A DNA stretch of 64,000 nucleotides from Clostridium sp. 1001271st1 H5 (lineage in GTDB: Bacteria > Bacillota > Clostridia > Lachnospirales > Lachnospiraceae), in assembly GCF_005845215.1 (NCBI RefSeq), contig NZ_SPHO01000001.1:690621-754620 (forward strand), read 5' to 3'. The notes under the pieces were generated by a model. It was given only the letters and a program-made list of their open reading frames with translations. It was not told the DNA's origin and searched no databases. Of this stretch, positions 17,660 through 26,488 are shown piece by piece. Position 1 is the first letter of the stretch; every line of letters starts with the position of its first letter. The position numbers and the translations under genes are program-made.

Positions 17660-18454
17660 ATGGATATAGCGGTTCTTATAAAACAGGTTCCTGTTTCCAA
17701 TGATGTTTCCGTGGACCCCGTGACCCATGCCCTGATTCGTTCCAGTTCAGAGGGCATGATTAACCCTGCGGACCTGAACGCAATTGAGGCTGCCATGGTT
17801 TTAAAGGAACAGACAGGCGGCAAGGTGACCGTATTCACCATGGGACCGGCTGATGCTGAGAAGGCGTTACGGGACGCCATGGCTCTGGGATGCGATGAGA
17901 GCTGCCTCATCACGGACCGGTGTCTTGCAGGAGGAGATACCATTGCAACGGCCAGGGTGCTGGCAAAAAGCATTGAGAGATATGGAACATTTGACCTGCT
18001 CTTAAGCGGTGCGCTGTCTGCGGACGGCGCCACCGGACAGGTGGGTGCCATGGTGGCGGAATATATGGGCATCCCCCATGTGGCTGAGGTACAGGGACTC
18101 TTATACGATGAGGGCGGCAAGGACTGTATCACGGCTGTGAAAAAGTATCAGGGCATGGAGTGGAAGATTAAGGCGTCCCTGCCTGCCCTGGTGAGCATAT
18201 GCTTCGGAAGCAATGAGCCGCGTCTGGCAACCCTGCGCTCCAAGAGGGCGGCCAAGAACAAGCCCCTGGAGGTATATACCAATGCAGAGCTTCAGCTGGC
18301 GGCGGAGGAGATTGGCCTTCCCGGCTCTCCCACAGAGGTAACGGATTCATTCCAGCCTGAGAGCACCAGAAAAGCCCGGATGCTTACGGGCACGCCGGAG
18401 GAGCTGGCGGCCAGACTCAAGGAGCTGATTGAGATTGAGAAAGGAAAAGAATAG
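17660..18454 (+). CDS. etfB: Electron transfer flavoprotein beta subunit
   Basis: A 264-aa EtfB. It begins MDIAVLIKQVPVSNDV and contains NPADLNAIEAAMVLKEQ, TMGPADAEKALRDAMALGCD and the nucleotide-binding SADGATGQVGAMVAEYMGIP, where relatives usually have AIDGDTAQVG. With EtfA it forms the soluble FAD heterodimer that takes electrons from flavin dehydrogenases, here presumably the DAO-like enzyme just upstream. AGAGGAG precedes the ATG. Whether it is a bifurcating ETF cannot be decided by eye, and no Fix or Bcd partner is in the window. Confidence 0.92.
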   Translation: MDIAVLIKQVPVSNDVSVDPVTHALIRSSSEGMINPADLNAIEAAMVLKEQTGGKVTVFTMGPADAEKALRDAMALGCDESCLITDRCLAGGDTIATARVLAKSIERYGTFDLLLSGALSADGATGQVGAMVAEYMGIPHVAEVQGLLYDEGGKDCITAVKKYQGMEWKIKASLPALVSICFGSNEPRLATLRSKRAAKNKPLEVYTNAELQLAAEEIGLPGSPTEVTDSFQPESTRKARMLTGTPEELAARLKELIEIEKGKE

Positions 18455-19438
18455 ATGGCGAACGGAATTTGTGTTTTTGCAGAAAATTATAATGGGAATT
18501 TAGAACCCGTTGTGGCAGAACTGGTCCGCGCAGCCCATTGCATCAAGGAAACCACCGGTGAAAAGATACAGGCCGCTGTCCTGGCCAGGGACGGTAAGAA
18601 CCTGGTGGCCCAGCTGGAACAGCTTGGGGTTGATGAGATATATGTGGTGGAGACAGACAGGGACTGCCTGTTCCAGGATGACGCGGTAAGCCAGGTGATG
18701 GCGGAAATGCTGAAACGCATGGAACCTTCCAGCGTGCTGATTCCGGCCACTCCCACAGGCCGCTCCGTCTTTTCCAGAGTGGCTGCCCGTCTGGGCTGCG
18801 GTATGACGGCGGACTGCACGGAATTAGCCGTGGACACCAGGGAGGACGGCAGCTTTTACATCAAGCAGAACAAGCCCTCCTTTGGGGAAAATGTATTTGT
18901 CACCATTGTGACAAAGAAAGGGGTCTATCCCCAGATGATGACAGTAAGGCCCGGCGTGTACACTCCCTATGAGGCGGAGGAGGGCAGAAGGGCGGATGTT
19001 GTATATTATAAAGACATCGCCCTCCCGGAATCCGGGATTCAGGTAATGTCGAGCGCGCCTGCATTAAGCGATACGGACAGCATCCTGGCAGCAGAGGTTG
19101 TGGTGGTCGGCGGACGCGGCGCTGAGAGCGAGGAAAACTTTACGCTCTTAAAAAAGTTTGCCGAAAAGCTGGAAGCTGCAATCGGAGGCACCAGGCCGCT
19201 GGCAGATACCGGATTCATTCCATTTGAGCACCAGATTGGACAGACCGGATTCACCATACGGCCCAAGGTCTGCATCTCCCTGGGCGTATCCGGAGCCATC
19301 CAGCACACGGAAGGCATAAAAGACACCAAGCTGTTTGTGGCAATCAACCAGGATGAAAGCGCGCCGATATTCAATATTGCGGATTACGGCATGGTCTGCG
19401 ATATGAAGGATGTGCTGGAAGCTTACATGAAGCTGTAA
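18455..19438 (+). CDS. etfA: Electron transfer flavoprotein alpha subunit
   Basis: A 327-aa EtfA. Its ATG directly abuts the etfB stop (TAGATG), so translation is coupled. The N-terminal domain has ETTGEKIQAAVLARDG. The C-terminal FAD domain is clear: VVGGRGAESEENFTLLKKFA, GGTRPLADTGFIP, HQIGQTGFTIRPK, CISLGVSGAIQHTEGI and VAINQDESAPIFNIADYG. Length and motif order match normal EtfA without an extra ferredoxin domain. It pairs with EtfB as electron carrier for the FAD oxidoreductase of this operon. Confidence 0.93.
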   Translation: MANGICVFAENYNGNLEPVVAELVRAAHCIKETTGEKIQAAVLARDGKNLVAQLEQLGVDEIYVVETDRDCLFQDDAVSQVMAEMLKRMEPSSVLIPATPTGRSVFSRVAARLGCGMTADCTELAVDTREDGSFYIKQNKPSFGENVFVTIVTKKGVYPQMMTVRPGVYTPYEAEEGRRADVVYYKDIALPESGIQVMSSAPALSDTDSILAAEVVVVGGRGAESEENFTLLKKFAEKLEAAIGGTRPLADTGFIPFEHQIGQTGFTIRPKVCISLGVSGAIQHTEGIKDTKLFVAINQDESAPIFNIADYGMVCDMKDVLEAYMKL

Positions 19439-19477
19439 GCCGGAGCCGCGGTATGCACCGGCAGAAAGGAAGGGACC

Positions 19478-20005
19478 ATGGACTTATTAGAGATTATGAG
19501 GAAGAGGCGCAGCATCAGGAACTACAGCAATGAGGCGATTCCGGAGGAAGACCTTAAAAAAGTGCTGCAGGCAGGCCTTTTATCTGCGTCTGGCAAGGCA
19601 AAACGTCCCTGGGAGTTTATCGCCGTGCGCAGCAGGCAGACCCTGGACACTCTCTCCGGATGCAGGGCAGGAGGCGCGAGCATGCTCAGGCAGGCCCAGT
19701 GCGCCATAGTTGTCATTGGCGATGAAAAGGAGCAGGACGTGTGGATTGAGGATTGTTCCGTGGCCATGGCAAACATGCATCTGATGGCATCCAGCCTGGG
19801 GATTGGCAGCTGCTGGGTCCAGGGAAGGCTGAGGGACGCGGACGGAAAGACCACGGAGGAATACGTAAGGGAATGCCTGGGATTTCCGGAACATTACAGG
19901 CTGGAGGCCATCCTGGCCCTTGGAATGCCGGCGGCAGAGGCGCCTGCGTATCAACTGGATGAACTGCCCATGGAAAAGATAAAATGGGAGAGGTATCAGA
20001 ATTAA
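19478..20005 (+). CDS. Nitroreductase-family FMN protein
   Basis: A 175-aa protein of the nitroreductase fold, starting MDLLEIMRKRRSIRNYSNE, the usual FMN-binding Arg-Arg-Ser-Arg region. It carries SAKRPWEF-like (SGKAKRPWEFIAV) and MASSLGIGSCWVQGRLRD motifs. AAAGGAAGG precedes the ATG. Such proteins reduce nitro compounds, quinones or flavins with NAD(P)H. Being the last gene of the operon, 39 bp after etfA and just before a strong terminator, it may connect the ETF electrons to NAD(P)H or to a small acceptor. The physiological substrate is unknown. Confidence 0.85.
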   Translation: MDLLEIMRKRRSIRNYSNEAIPEEDLKKVLQAGLLSASGKAKRPWEFIAVRSRQTLDTLSGCRAGGASMLRQAQCAIVVIGDEKEQDVWIEDCSVAMANMHLMASSLGIGSCWVQGRLRDADGKTTEEYVRECLGFPEHYRLEAILALGMPAAEAPAYQLDELPMEKIKWERYQN

Positions 20006-20064
20006 ATTTAAGAAGGAATACTGTCAGAGGCAGCACTCCGCAGAGGAGAAAATGACAGGAGGGG

Positions 20065-20101
20065 AAAAGCCGCCGGGCCAGATTGGGTCCGGCGGCTTTT
20101 C
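20065..20101 (+). terminator. Rho-independent terminator of the amidohydrolase-etf operon
   Basis: A 15-bp stem AAAAGCCGCCGGGCC/GGTCCGGCGGCTTTT with a 6-nt loop and one G-U pair. Its flanking A and T runs suit it to both directions. It lies 60 bp after the nitroreductase stop. Confidence 0.9.
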
Positions 20102-20107
20102 CAAGTC

Positions 20108-20136
20108 TTGTAATATGGGCGGGGATGTTGTATATT
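20108..20136 (+). promoter_or_regulatory. Promoter of the glycogen debranching gene
   Basis: TTGTAA (20108-20113), a 17-bp spacer and TATATT (20131-20136) form a near-consensus sigma-A promoter directly behind the terminator and 53 bp before the start codon. Confidence 0.7.
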
Positions 20137-20188
20137 GTTAATACAATGCCTGAAACAGTCTGACAGCAGGTGCTTATAGGAGGAATGT

Positions 20189-22357
20189 ATGGAGGAAAAG
20201 GGAAAGAATGTGGCCAGCCGTATAAAGACCGAAACACAGGATAAGGGCAGGGAAAAGGATAAGAAGGCCTTAAGGCCGGACTGCCTGGACCACCTGGCCC
20301 TGCCCCGCACCGTTCACCTGGTGCCCATGGACTATGTGGAAGGATATGCGGTCAGGCCCGGGTTCTATGAGATAAACGGCGCTACCGCCATACCGGGAGG
20401 CGTCAACTTTACGGTGTACTCACATGGGGCCACGTCCATTGAACTGCTCCTGTTCAGGCGGACGGAGGAGGAGCCCTACGCGGTCCTTCCCTTTCCAAAG
20501 CATTACCGCATCGGCAATGTGTATTCCATGATTGTATTCCAGCTGGATATCGGTGAATTTGAGTATGCGTACCGGGTGGACGGCCCCTATGAACCGGAAA
20601 AGGGGCTTATATTTGACAAGACCAGATATCTGCTGGACCCCTACGCCAAAGCGGTGACAGGACAGAGCCGGTGGGGGGACCCGCTGCCGGGCTGCCAGCA
20701 TTATAAGGCCAGGGTGGTCAGGGATGATTTTGACTGGGCGGATATGGCACAGCCCCTGACCCCGATGGAGGATTTAATTATTTACGAACTGCATGTCAGG
20801 GGATTTACCATGCATGGCTCCTCGGCCGTACTTCATCCCGGAACCTTTGAGGGATTGATGGAGAAGCTCCCTTATCTCCTGGAACTGGGCGTGAACGTGG
20901 TGGAGCTGATGCCTGTATTTGAATTCGACGAGATGCAGGATTACCGGGAGGTGGACGGCCGGAAGCTTTATAATTACTGGGGATACAACACAGTAAGCTT
21001 CTTTTCGCCCAACACCAGCTACACTGCCGGAACGGAGTACAACCGGGAGGGGAATGAACTTAAGAAACTAATCCGGGTGTTCAACCAGCACGGGATTGAG
21101 GTCTACCTGGACGTGGTGTTCAACCACACGGCGGAGGGGAATGAGGACGGGCCTTTCTTCTCATTTAAGGGATTTGACAACAATATATATTATCTGCTGA
21201 CCCCTGAGGGATATTACTACAATTTCAGCGGCTGCGGCAATACCATGAACTGCAATCACCCCATTGTACAGCAGATGATTGTCAACTGCCTGCGCTACTG
21301 GGTCACGGCCTACCGGATTGACGGGTTCCGTTTTGACCTGGCTTCCATTATGGGACGCAGCCAGGACGGCGCTCCCATGAGCAAGCCTCCCCTGCTTGAG
21401 GCCCTTGCCTTTGACCCCATTCTGGGCGATGTAAAGCTCATAGCCGAGGCCTGGGATGCAGACGGACTTTACCAGGTGGGCACCTTCCCGTCCTGGAACC
21501 GGTGGGCGGAGTGGAACGGCAGGTACAGGGACGACATGCGCCGCCATATCAAGGGAGACGGGGGCATGGCCCAGGCAGCCGCCCTGCGCATCGCCGGTTC
21601 CCGGGATATCTATGCGGACCGTGACAGGAAGAACGCTTCCGTGAATTTTATTACCTGCCATGACGGATTTACCCTTTACGACCTGTTCTCCTATAATGTA
21701 AAGCACAATGAGCCAAACGGATGGAACAATACGGACGGTGCCAATGACAACAACAGCTGGAACTGCGGCGCAGAAGGGGAGACAGAGGATTCTCAGGTGG
21801 AAAAACTGAGACGGCGCATGGTGCGCAATGCGTGCGCCCTTCTCATGTGCAGCCGGGGAACGCCCATGTTCCTGGCAGGAGATGAGTTCTGCAACACCCA
21901 GTTCGGCAATAACAATGCATATTGCCAGGACAATGAGATTTCCTGGCTGGATTGGGGAAGGCTGGGGCAATATAAGGATATATTCCGGTTTTTCCAATAT
22001 ATGATACGGTTCCGCAGGACCCACCGTCTGGTACGGGCCAATGTGAGCGGCGGGGCCTGCGGCTTTCCGGATGTGAGCTTTCACGGGGTAAAGCCCTGGT
22101 GCAGCTCCTTTGCGGAGTATGAGCGATATGTGGGAGTCATGTTTGCCGGACAGGAGGAAGGAAAAGGCCCGCAGACCGTGTACATTGCTTCCAATGCATA
22201 CTGGGAGGCCCTGGACGTGGAGCTGCCGGCCCTTCCCGGCGCAATGGCATGGGAGGTGGCCGCGGATACCTGGGAGGAGCTGCCGGCTCCAGGTCCCCTG
22301 GAGGGCGGAGGATTCAGGATTCGTCCCAGGACCGTGATGGTGCTGGTGGGAAAATAG
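20189..22357 (+). CDS. glgX: Glycogen debranching enzyme (GH13, GlgX/isoamylase type)
   Basis: A 722-aa cytoplasmic alpha-glucan debranching enzyme that cleaves alpha-1,6 branches of glycogen or limit dextrins. A charged leader of about 50 residues precedes a CBM48 module (about 57-150) and the GH13 barrel. Catalytic residues: nucleophile D383 in IDGFRFDLASIMG, acid/base E420 in LIAEAWDADG, and transition-state D492 in TCHDGFTLYDLF; DVVFNHT (308-313) is conserved region I. AGGAGG at 20179-20184 sets the ATG. It stands alone between a terminator upstream and another downstream, away from a glg operon. Confidence 0.93.
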   Translation: MEEKGKNVASRIKTETQDKGREKDKKALRPDCLDHLALPRTVHLVPMDYVEGYAVRPGFYEINGATAIPGGVNFTVYSHGATSIELLLFRRTEEEPYAVLPFPKHYRIGNVYSMIVFQLDIGEFEYAYRVDGPYEPEKGLIFDKTRYLLDPYAKAVTGQSRWGDPLPGCQHYKARVVRDDFDWADMAQPLTPMEDLIIYELHVRGFTMHGSSAVLHPGTFEGLMEKLPYLLELGVNVVELMPVFEFDEMQDYREVDGRKLYNYWGYNTVSFFSPNTSYTAGTEYNREGNELKKLIRVFNQHGIEVYLDVVFNHTAEGNEDGPFFSFKGFDNNIYYLLTPEGYYYNFSGCGNTMNCNHPIVQQMIVNCLRYWVTAYRIDGFRFDLASIMGRSQDGAPMSKPPLLEALAFDPILGDVKLIAEAWDADGLYQVGTFPSWNRWAEWNGRYRDDMRRHIKGDGGMAQAAALRIAGSRDIYADRDRKNASVNFITCHDGFTLYDLFSYNVKHNEPNGWNNTDGANDNNSWNCGAEGETEDSQVEKLRRRMVRNACALLMCSRGTPMFLAGDEFCNTQFGNNNAYCQDNEISWLDWGRLGQYKDIFRFFQYMIRFRRTHRLVRANVSGGACGFPDVSFHGVKPWCSSFAEYERYVGVMFAGQEEGKGPQTVYIASNAYWEALDVELPALPGAMAWEVAADTWEELPAPGPLEGGGFRIRPRTVMVLVGK

Positions 22358-22366
22358 GAGTGCCGC

Positions 22367-22411
22367 CCAGGGGAAGGGGGCGTATGATGGCGCCGGTTCC
22401 CCTGGTTTCTT
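22367..22411 (+). terminator. Terminator after glgX
   Basis: Inverted repeat CCAGGGGAA (22367-22375) / TTCCCCTGG (22397-22405) followed by TTTCTT, 10 bp after the glgX stop. Confidence 0.75.
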
Positions 22412-22479
22412 AAGCTGAATTCCAGTTCCTTACAAAATCATAAAAATTGATTTATAGTGTCGCAAATCTGAAAAAGTTG

Positions 22480-22488
22480 TGGTATACT
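22480..22488 (+). promoter_or_regulatory. Extended -10 promoter of the c-di-AMP operon
   Basis: TGGTATACT forms an extended -10 (TGN plus TATACT at 22483-22488), 39 bp before the first gene. No clear -35 is present at 17 bp (TCGCAA at best). Confidence 0.5.
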
Positions 22489-22526
22489 AAATTGATATGT
22501 TATGAAAAAGCGTAAGAGGTACCTGT

Positions 22527-22961
22527 ATGCTGAACGAAGAAAAGGTCAGATATATGACTGGTCTGGCCATATTTGAAAAGAATGAGGGCAGGAAGATATT
22601 TCCCATTAACCGTTATTTTAAAAAGGATTATGTCGGCGGACAGATGTTCCGCTCCTTTTTCGGTTATACCTTCTGCTATCTGCTGGTTCTGCTTCTGTGG
22701 ATACTCTACAAACTGGACGTGCTGCTGGGCGGCATGAGCATAGAAGAATTGCTGGAGTGCGGCAGGAACTGGGGAATCCTTTATGTGGGGGGACTGGTAT
22801 TTTACCTGTTGGTGACCTGGATTGTATATTCCAGAAGATACGACTATGCGTCGCGTTCCCAGACCATGTATGCATCCAGACTGAGACACCTGGTCAAGAA
22901 ATATGACAACAAAGACAGGACCGACAGGACCAAGGACAACAGAGGAGGAAGGGTTCGATGA
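22527..22961 (+). CDS. Membrane protein of unknown function upstream of cdaA
   Basis: A 144-aa protein with an N-terminal cytosolic stretch of about 45 residues, hydrophobic helices at about 50-70 and 88-108, and a very basic C-terminal tail (RLRHLVKKYDNKDRTDRTKDNRGGR). AAGAGGTACC precedes the ATG. I do not recognise the family. Its stop overlaps the next start by 4 bp (ATGA), so the two are translationally coupled and head the operon that continues into cdaA and cdaR. A link to c-di-AMP signalling or envelope biogenesis is inferred from position only. Confidence 0.75.
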   Translation: MLNEEKVRYMTGLAIFEKNEGRKIFPINRYFKKDYVGGQMFRSFFGYTFCYLLVLLLWILYKLDVLLGGMSIEELLECGRNWGILYVGGLVFYLLVTWIVYSRRYDYASRSQTMYASRLRHLVKKYDNKDRTDRTKDNRGGRVR

Positions 22962-23917
22962 CAAGTCTTCTGCTATGGAAAGAACATCTGAAACGATTTT
23001 ACAACCGCTACAGTTACGGAATACAGCCGGTGGTGCGCTTCCTGTTTGCGCTCTGCACCGTCATAAGCCTTAATACGAATATCGGATATATGGCAAAGCT
23101 AAAAAGCCCTCTGGTTATTCTTCCGGTCTGTCTGGTCAGCGCATTTCTGCCCTACGGAGCCATTGTGTTCCTGGCGGGCTGTCTGATGATTGCCCATGTA
23201 TACGCGGTTTCGCTGGAGATGGCCCTGATTGCCATTGTGCTGATACTGACCATTGCCATCCTCTATTACGGATTCAAGCCCGGGGACAGTTACCTGATGG
23301 TTTTAACGCCCCTTGCCTTCCTGTTTAAGATTCCCTATGTGGTCCCCCTGCTGGTGGGACTGGGAGGAAGCCTGGCTTCCGTGATTCCCGTTGGCTGCGG
23401 CGTGTTCCTGTACTACCTGCTCATATATGTGAAGCAGAATGCAGGCATCCTGGCTGCCAGCGACGGCTCTGTGGACATTGTTCAGAAGTACAGCCAGATT
23501 CTCAAATCCGTGCTCTTTAACCAGACCATGATGGTTATGATTGCCACCTGTGCGGTGGGCATCATCGTGGTGTACCTTATACGCAGGCTGTCCATGGATT
23601 ATGCATGGGTGGTTGCCATTGTGGCGGGCTCTGTGGCGGAGCTTCTGGCCATTTTTGTGGGGGATTTTGTGTTCGGGGTATCTGTTCCCGTGGGACAGAT
23701 GATTCTGGGACTGGTTTTATCGGCAGCCATAGCGGCTGTATTCAATTTTTTTGTCCTGTCCGTGGATTATACCAGGACCGAATATGTGCAGTTTGAGGAC
23801 GACGACTATTATTATTATGTGAAAGCGGTGCCCAAGATGACCGTGAGCACCCCGGATGTGAAGGTACAGAAAATCAGTACCCATAAACGCGGCACAAGGG
23901 AGAGAAACTCGTATTAA
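22958..23917 (+). CDS. Polytopic membrane protein of unknown function upstream of cdaA
   Basis: A 319-aa protein with about 8 hydrophobic helices between residues 25 and 270, and a cytosolic tail containing EDDDYYYYVKAVPKMTV followed by basic residues. The acidic-tyrosine tail is conspicuous and might be an interaction or phosphorylation site. It overlaps the previous gene by 4 bp and ends 31 bp before cdaA, whose AGGAGGTG site follows. No family is recognised. It could be a membrane sensor or scaffold acting with CdaA-CdaR, or an envelope protein sharing the operon. Confidence 0.78.
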   Translation: MTSLLLWKEHLKRFYNRYSYGIQPVVRFLFALCTVISLNTNIGYMAKLKSPLVILPVCLVSAFLPYGAIVFLAGCLMIAHVYAVSLEMALIAIVLILTIAILYYGFKPGDSYLMVLTPLAFLFKIPYVVPLLVGLGGSLASVIPVGCGVFLYYLLIYVKQNAGILAASDGSVDIVQKYSQILKSVLFNQTMMVMIATCAVGIIVVYLIRRLSMDYAWVVAIVAGSVAELLAIFVGDFVFGVSVPVGQMILGLVLSAAIAAVFNFFVLSVDYTRTEYVQFEDDDYYYYVKAVPKMTVSTPDVKVQKISTHKRGTRERNSY

Positions 23918-23948
23918 TGAAAAAAAGTGAACGTAAGGAGGTGAGAGT

Positions 23949-24818
23949 ATGGCGGAACTGCTGGTAAAGGTGACATCCTGGCTGTCGCTGCTGCCAAGGA
24001 TATCAGTGGGAAATATTCTGGAAATCGTGATTATTTCCTTTCTGGTCTATGAACTTCTGGTGTGGATTAAGAACACCAGGGCCTGGAACCTGTTAAAGGG
24101 ACTTCTGGTTATCCTGGTGTTTGTGCTGTTTGCCGCCGTGCTTCATCTGACCACCATATTGTGGATTCTGGAGAATACCACCACCATTGCGGTGACAGCC
24201 CTTCTGGTCATATTCCAGCCTGAGCTGCGAAAGGCCCTGGAACAGCTGGGAAGCCGCAATTATATGTCCTATCTCTTTTCCTTTGACGAGGGCAAGGATA
24301 ACCAGGGTTTTAACGACAAGACCATCAACGAGCTGGTCCGGGCCACCTTTGAGATGGCCAAGGTAAAGACCGGCGCCCTGATGGTGATTGAACGGGGTTC
24401 TTCCCTGAAGGAGATAGAGAGGACGGGAATCGAGATTAACGGGCTGGTGACCAGCCAGCTGCTTATTAATATTTTTGAACACAACACGCCCCTTCATGAC
24501 GGGGCGGTGGTTATACGGGGCAACCGCATCACGGCTGCCACCTGCTATCTGCCGCTGACCGATAACATGAGCATCAGCAAGGACCTGGGCACGCGCCACA
24601 GGGCGGCTGTGGGCGTAAGCGAGGCCACGGACAGCATTACCATCGTGGTGTCGGAGGAAACCGGAAGGGTATCGGTAGCAGAAGGAGGAATGCTGTCCAG
24701 GATACCAGATGCAGAAAGCCTCAAAAAGGTACTTTCCAATGTCAAAGAGGAGACTGTTTCATTGAACCGATTTAAAATATGGAAGGGAAGGCTGAAGAAT
24801 GGAAAAAAAGCTGTCTAA
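23949..24818 (+). CDS. cdaA: Diadenylate cyclase CdaA
   Basis: A 289-aa membrane-bound diadenylate cyclase (DacA/CdaA; B. subtilis CdaA is 273 aa). It condenses two ATP into c-di-AMP, which controls potassium and osmolyte transport and cell-wall homeostasis. Three N-terminal helices (about 22-40, 50-68, 72-90) precede the DAC domain with the catalytic DGA (184-186 in PLHDGAVVIRG) and RHR (216-218 in LGTRHRAAVG). GGAGGTGAG sets the ATG. The C-terminus overlaps cdaR by 20 bp, the conserved cdaA-cdaR arrangement. Confidence 0.95.
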   Translation: MAELLVKVTSWLSLLPRISVGNILEIVIISFLVYELLVWIKNTRAWNLLKGLLVILVFVLFAAVLHLTTILWILENTTTIAVTALLVIFQPELRKALEQLGSRNYMSYLFSFDEGKDNQGFNDKTINELVRATFEMAKVKTGALMVIERGSSLKEIERTGIEINGLVTSQLLINIFEHNTPLHDGAVVIRGNRITAATCYLPLTDNMSISKDLGTRHRAAVGVSEATDSITIVVSEETGRVSVAEGGMLSRIPDAESLKKVLSNVKEETVSLNRFKIWKGRLKNGKKAV

Positions 24819-26142
24819 CAATATTGGGCTTAAAGTACTTTCTGTCTTCCTGGCATTTTTTGTCTGGCTGGCAGTGGTGAACATCAACAACCCGGAAGAC
24901 TCGGATTCAAAGGAAGTTCCGCTGGATATTGTCAACGAGGGCATCCTGACCTCCAACGGCAAGACATATGAACTTCTGACGGATAAGGAGACTGTTACGG
25001 TCAGCTACCGTGTAAGGACACTGGATAAGGCGGGCATCAGCTCATCTGACTTCAGGGCCTATATTGACCTGGCTGATATATATGAGCCCACAGGCGCAGT
25101 GCCGGTGAAGATAGAGGTCAAGAACAACAAGCGGCTTTTGGAGACACCGGTGGCAAAGCCGGGGGTTATCCGCGTTAAGACAGAGGATTTGCAGCGCAAG
25201 CCCTTTGAACTCACGCCAAAGGTGGTAGGGGAGGTGGCCGAGGGATACGACAAGGGCATTCCTTCTGTTTCACCCAATTATATCTATGTCAGCGGCCCCA
25301 TGTCTGTGGTGGGCCAAATCAGCGCGGTGGGAATCGTGATTGATGTGGACGGAGCAGACTCCAACCTGGCAGACAGCGCTCCTGTGGTGTGCTTTGACGC
25401 CAATGGGAATGAGATACCAACCGATGAGCGCGTCACATTCAGCCGTTCCAGTGTGGATTATACAATGCCTATTCTGAAACGCAAGAGCCTTGTCCTGAAT
25501 TTTGAGACAGAGGGCAGGGTTGCGGACGGATACCGGTATACGGGGATTGAGAGCAACCGCAATTCAGTGGCTGTCAACGGACTGAAATCCGACCTGGCCA
25601 GCATTAATTCCATTACGATTCCAAGCTCTGAGCTGAATATGGACGGAGCCACAGGGGATAAGGAAGTTACCATCGACATCAGCCAGTACCTGCCGGAGGG
25701 TGTTTCCCTTTCGGACGAGTCATCCAATGAGGTGAAGGTTGTCATCAAGGTGGAGGCTCTGGAAAGCAGGACATTTGAGCTTAGGACCAGCCAGATTAAG
25801 CGGGTGGGAGCCCACAGCGATTATGAATATCAGTATGACAGGGATTCTGTGAACCTGGTTATCAGAGGTCTGAAGGAAGACCTGGACCAGCTTTCGGTTA
25901 CCGCATTAGGCGCTGAGATGGATGTGGAGGACATGGTTCCGGGAGAGAACAGCGGGGAGATTACCTTCCAGCTGGGAGATGCCTATGAACTGGTCAGCTA
26001 CGACCGCATCCAGGTGACGGTGACGGAAAAAGGACCGTCTGCCGACAGTACCACGGCCAGCGGGGATGAGAGCCGGGATGAGACGGAACGTGAGACATCA
26101 GAAGGTCCTGCCAGCACGTCCAAGGCAGAACCCGGTCAGTAA
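24799..26142 (+). CDS. cdaR: YbbR-domain protein, CdaA regulator CdaR
   Basis: A 447-aa extracytoplasmic protein: a short basic N-terminus, one anchor helix (about residues 10-28, LKVLSVFLAFFVWLAVV), then about four YbbR repeats. Repeated elements such as PFELTPKVVGEVAEGY, LVLNFETEGRVADGYR and FELRTSQIKRVG mark them. The tail is Ser/Thr/Glu-rich and probably disordered. CdaR binds the membrane part of CdaA and adjusts c-di-AMP synthesis in response to envelope state. It overlaps cdaA by 20 bp, so their levels are coupled. Confidence 0.9.
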   Translation: MEKKLSNNIGLKVLSVFLAFFVWLAVVNINNPEDSDSKEVPLDIVNEGILTSNGKTYELLTDKETVTVSYRVRTLDKAGISSSDFRAYIDLADIYEPTGAVPVKIEVKNNKRLLETPVAKPGVIRVKTEDLQRKPFELTPKVVGEVAEGYDKGIPSVSPNYIYVSGPMSVVGQISAVGIVIDVDGADSNLADSAPVVCFDANGNEIPTDERVTFSRSSVDYTMPILKRKSLVLNFETEGRVADGYRYTGIESNRNSVAVNGLKSDLASINSITIPSSELNMDGATGDKEVTIDISQYLPEGVSLSDESSNEVKVVIKVEALESRTFELRTSQIKRVGAHSDYEYQYDRDSVNLVIRGLKEDLDQLSVTALGAEMDVEDMVPGENSGEITFQLGDAYELVSYDRIQVTVTEKGPSADSTTASGDESRDETERETSEGPASTSKAEPGQ

Positions 26143-26165
26143 CAAAAAGCAAGGAGAGAGGTATA

Positions 26166-26429
26166 ATGGTAAGCAAAACAACAGTAATCAAGAATCCGTC
26201 CGGCCTGCATCTGAGGCCGGCGGGAGTCCTCTGCAAGGAGGCATTGCGCTATAAATCAAAAATATCCTTCAAGGTGCGCACCACCACGGCCAATGCCAAG
26301 AGTGTATTAAGCGTCCTTGGAGCTTGCGTGAAATCTGGAGACGAGATTGAATTCGTCTGCGAGGGGCCAGATGAGAAGGAAGCACTGGAGGCCATGGTTG
26401 GTATTGTGGAGGCCGGGTTAGGAGAGTAG
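26166..26429 (+). CDS. ptsH: Phosphocarrier protein HPr
   Basis: An 87-aa HPr, the general PTS phosphocarrier between EI and the EIIA domains. His15 lies in SGLHLRPAG and the HPr-kinase site Ser46 is present (NAKSVLSVLG), so it can take part both in sugar transport and in CcpA-type catabolite control. AAGGAGAG precedes the ATG. It is followed after 59 bp by ptsI. A second, altered HPr is encoded at 31172. Confidence 0.95.
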   Translation: MVSKTTVIKNPSGLHLRPAGVLCKEALRYKSKISFKVRTTTANAKSVLSVLGACVKSGDEIEFVCEGPDEKEALEAMVGIVEAGLGE

Positions 26430-26488
26430 ATTGACGGCAACCAAAGGTTGTGAGTATAAATGAATTTTTAATAAGGAGGTACAAGAGT

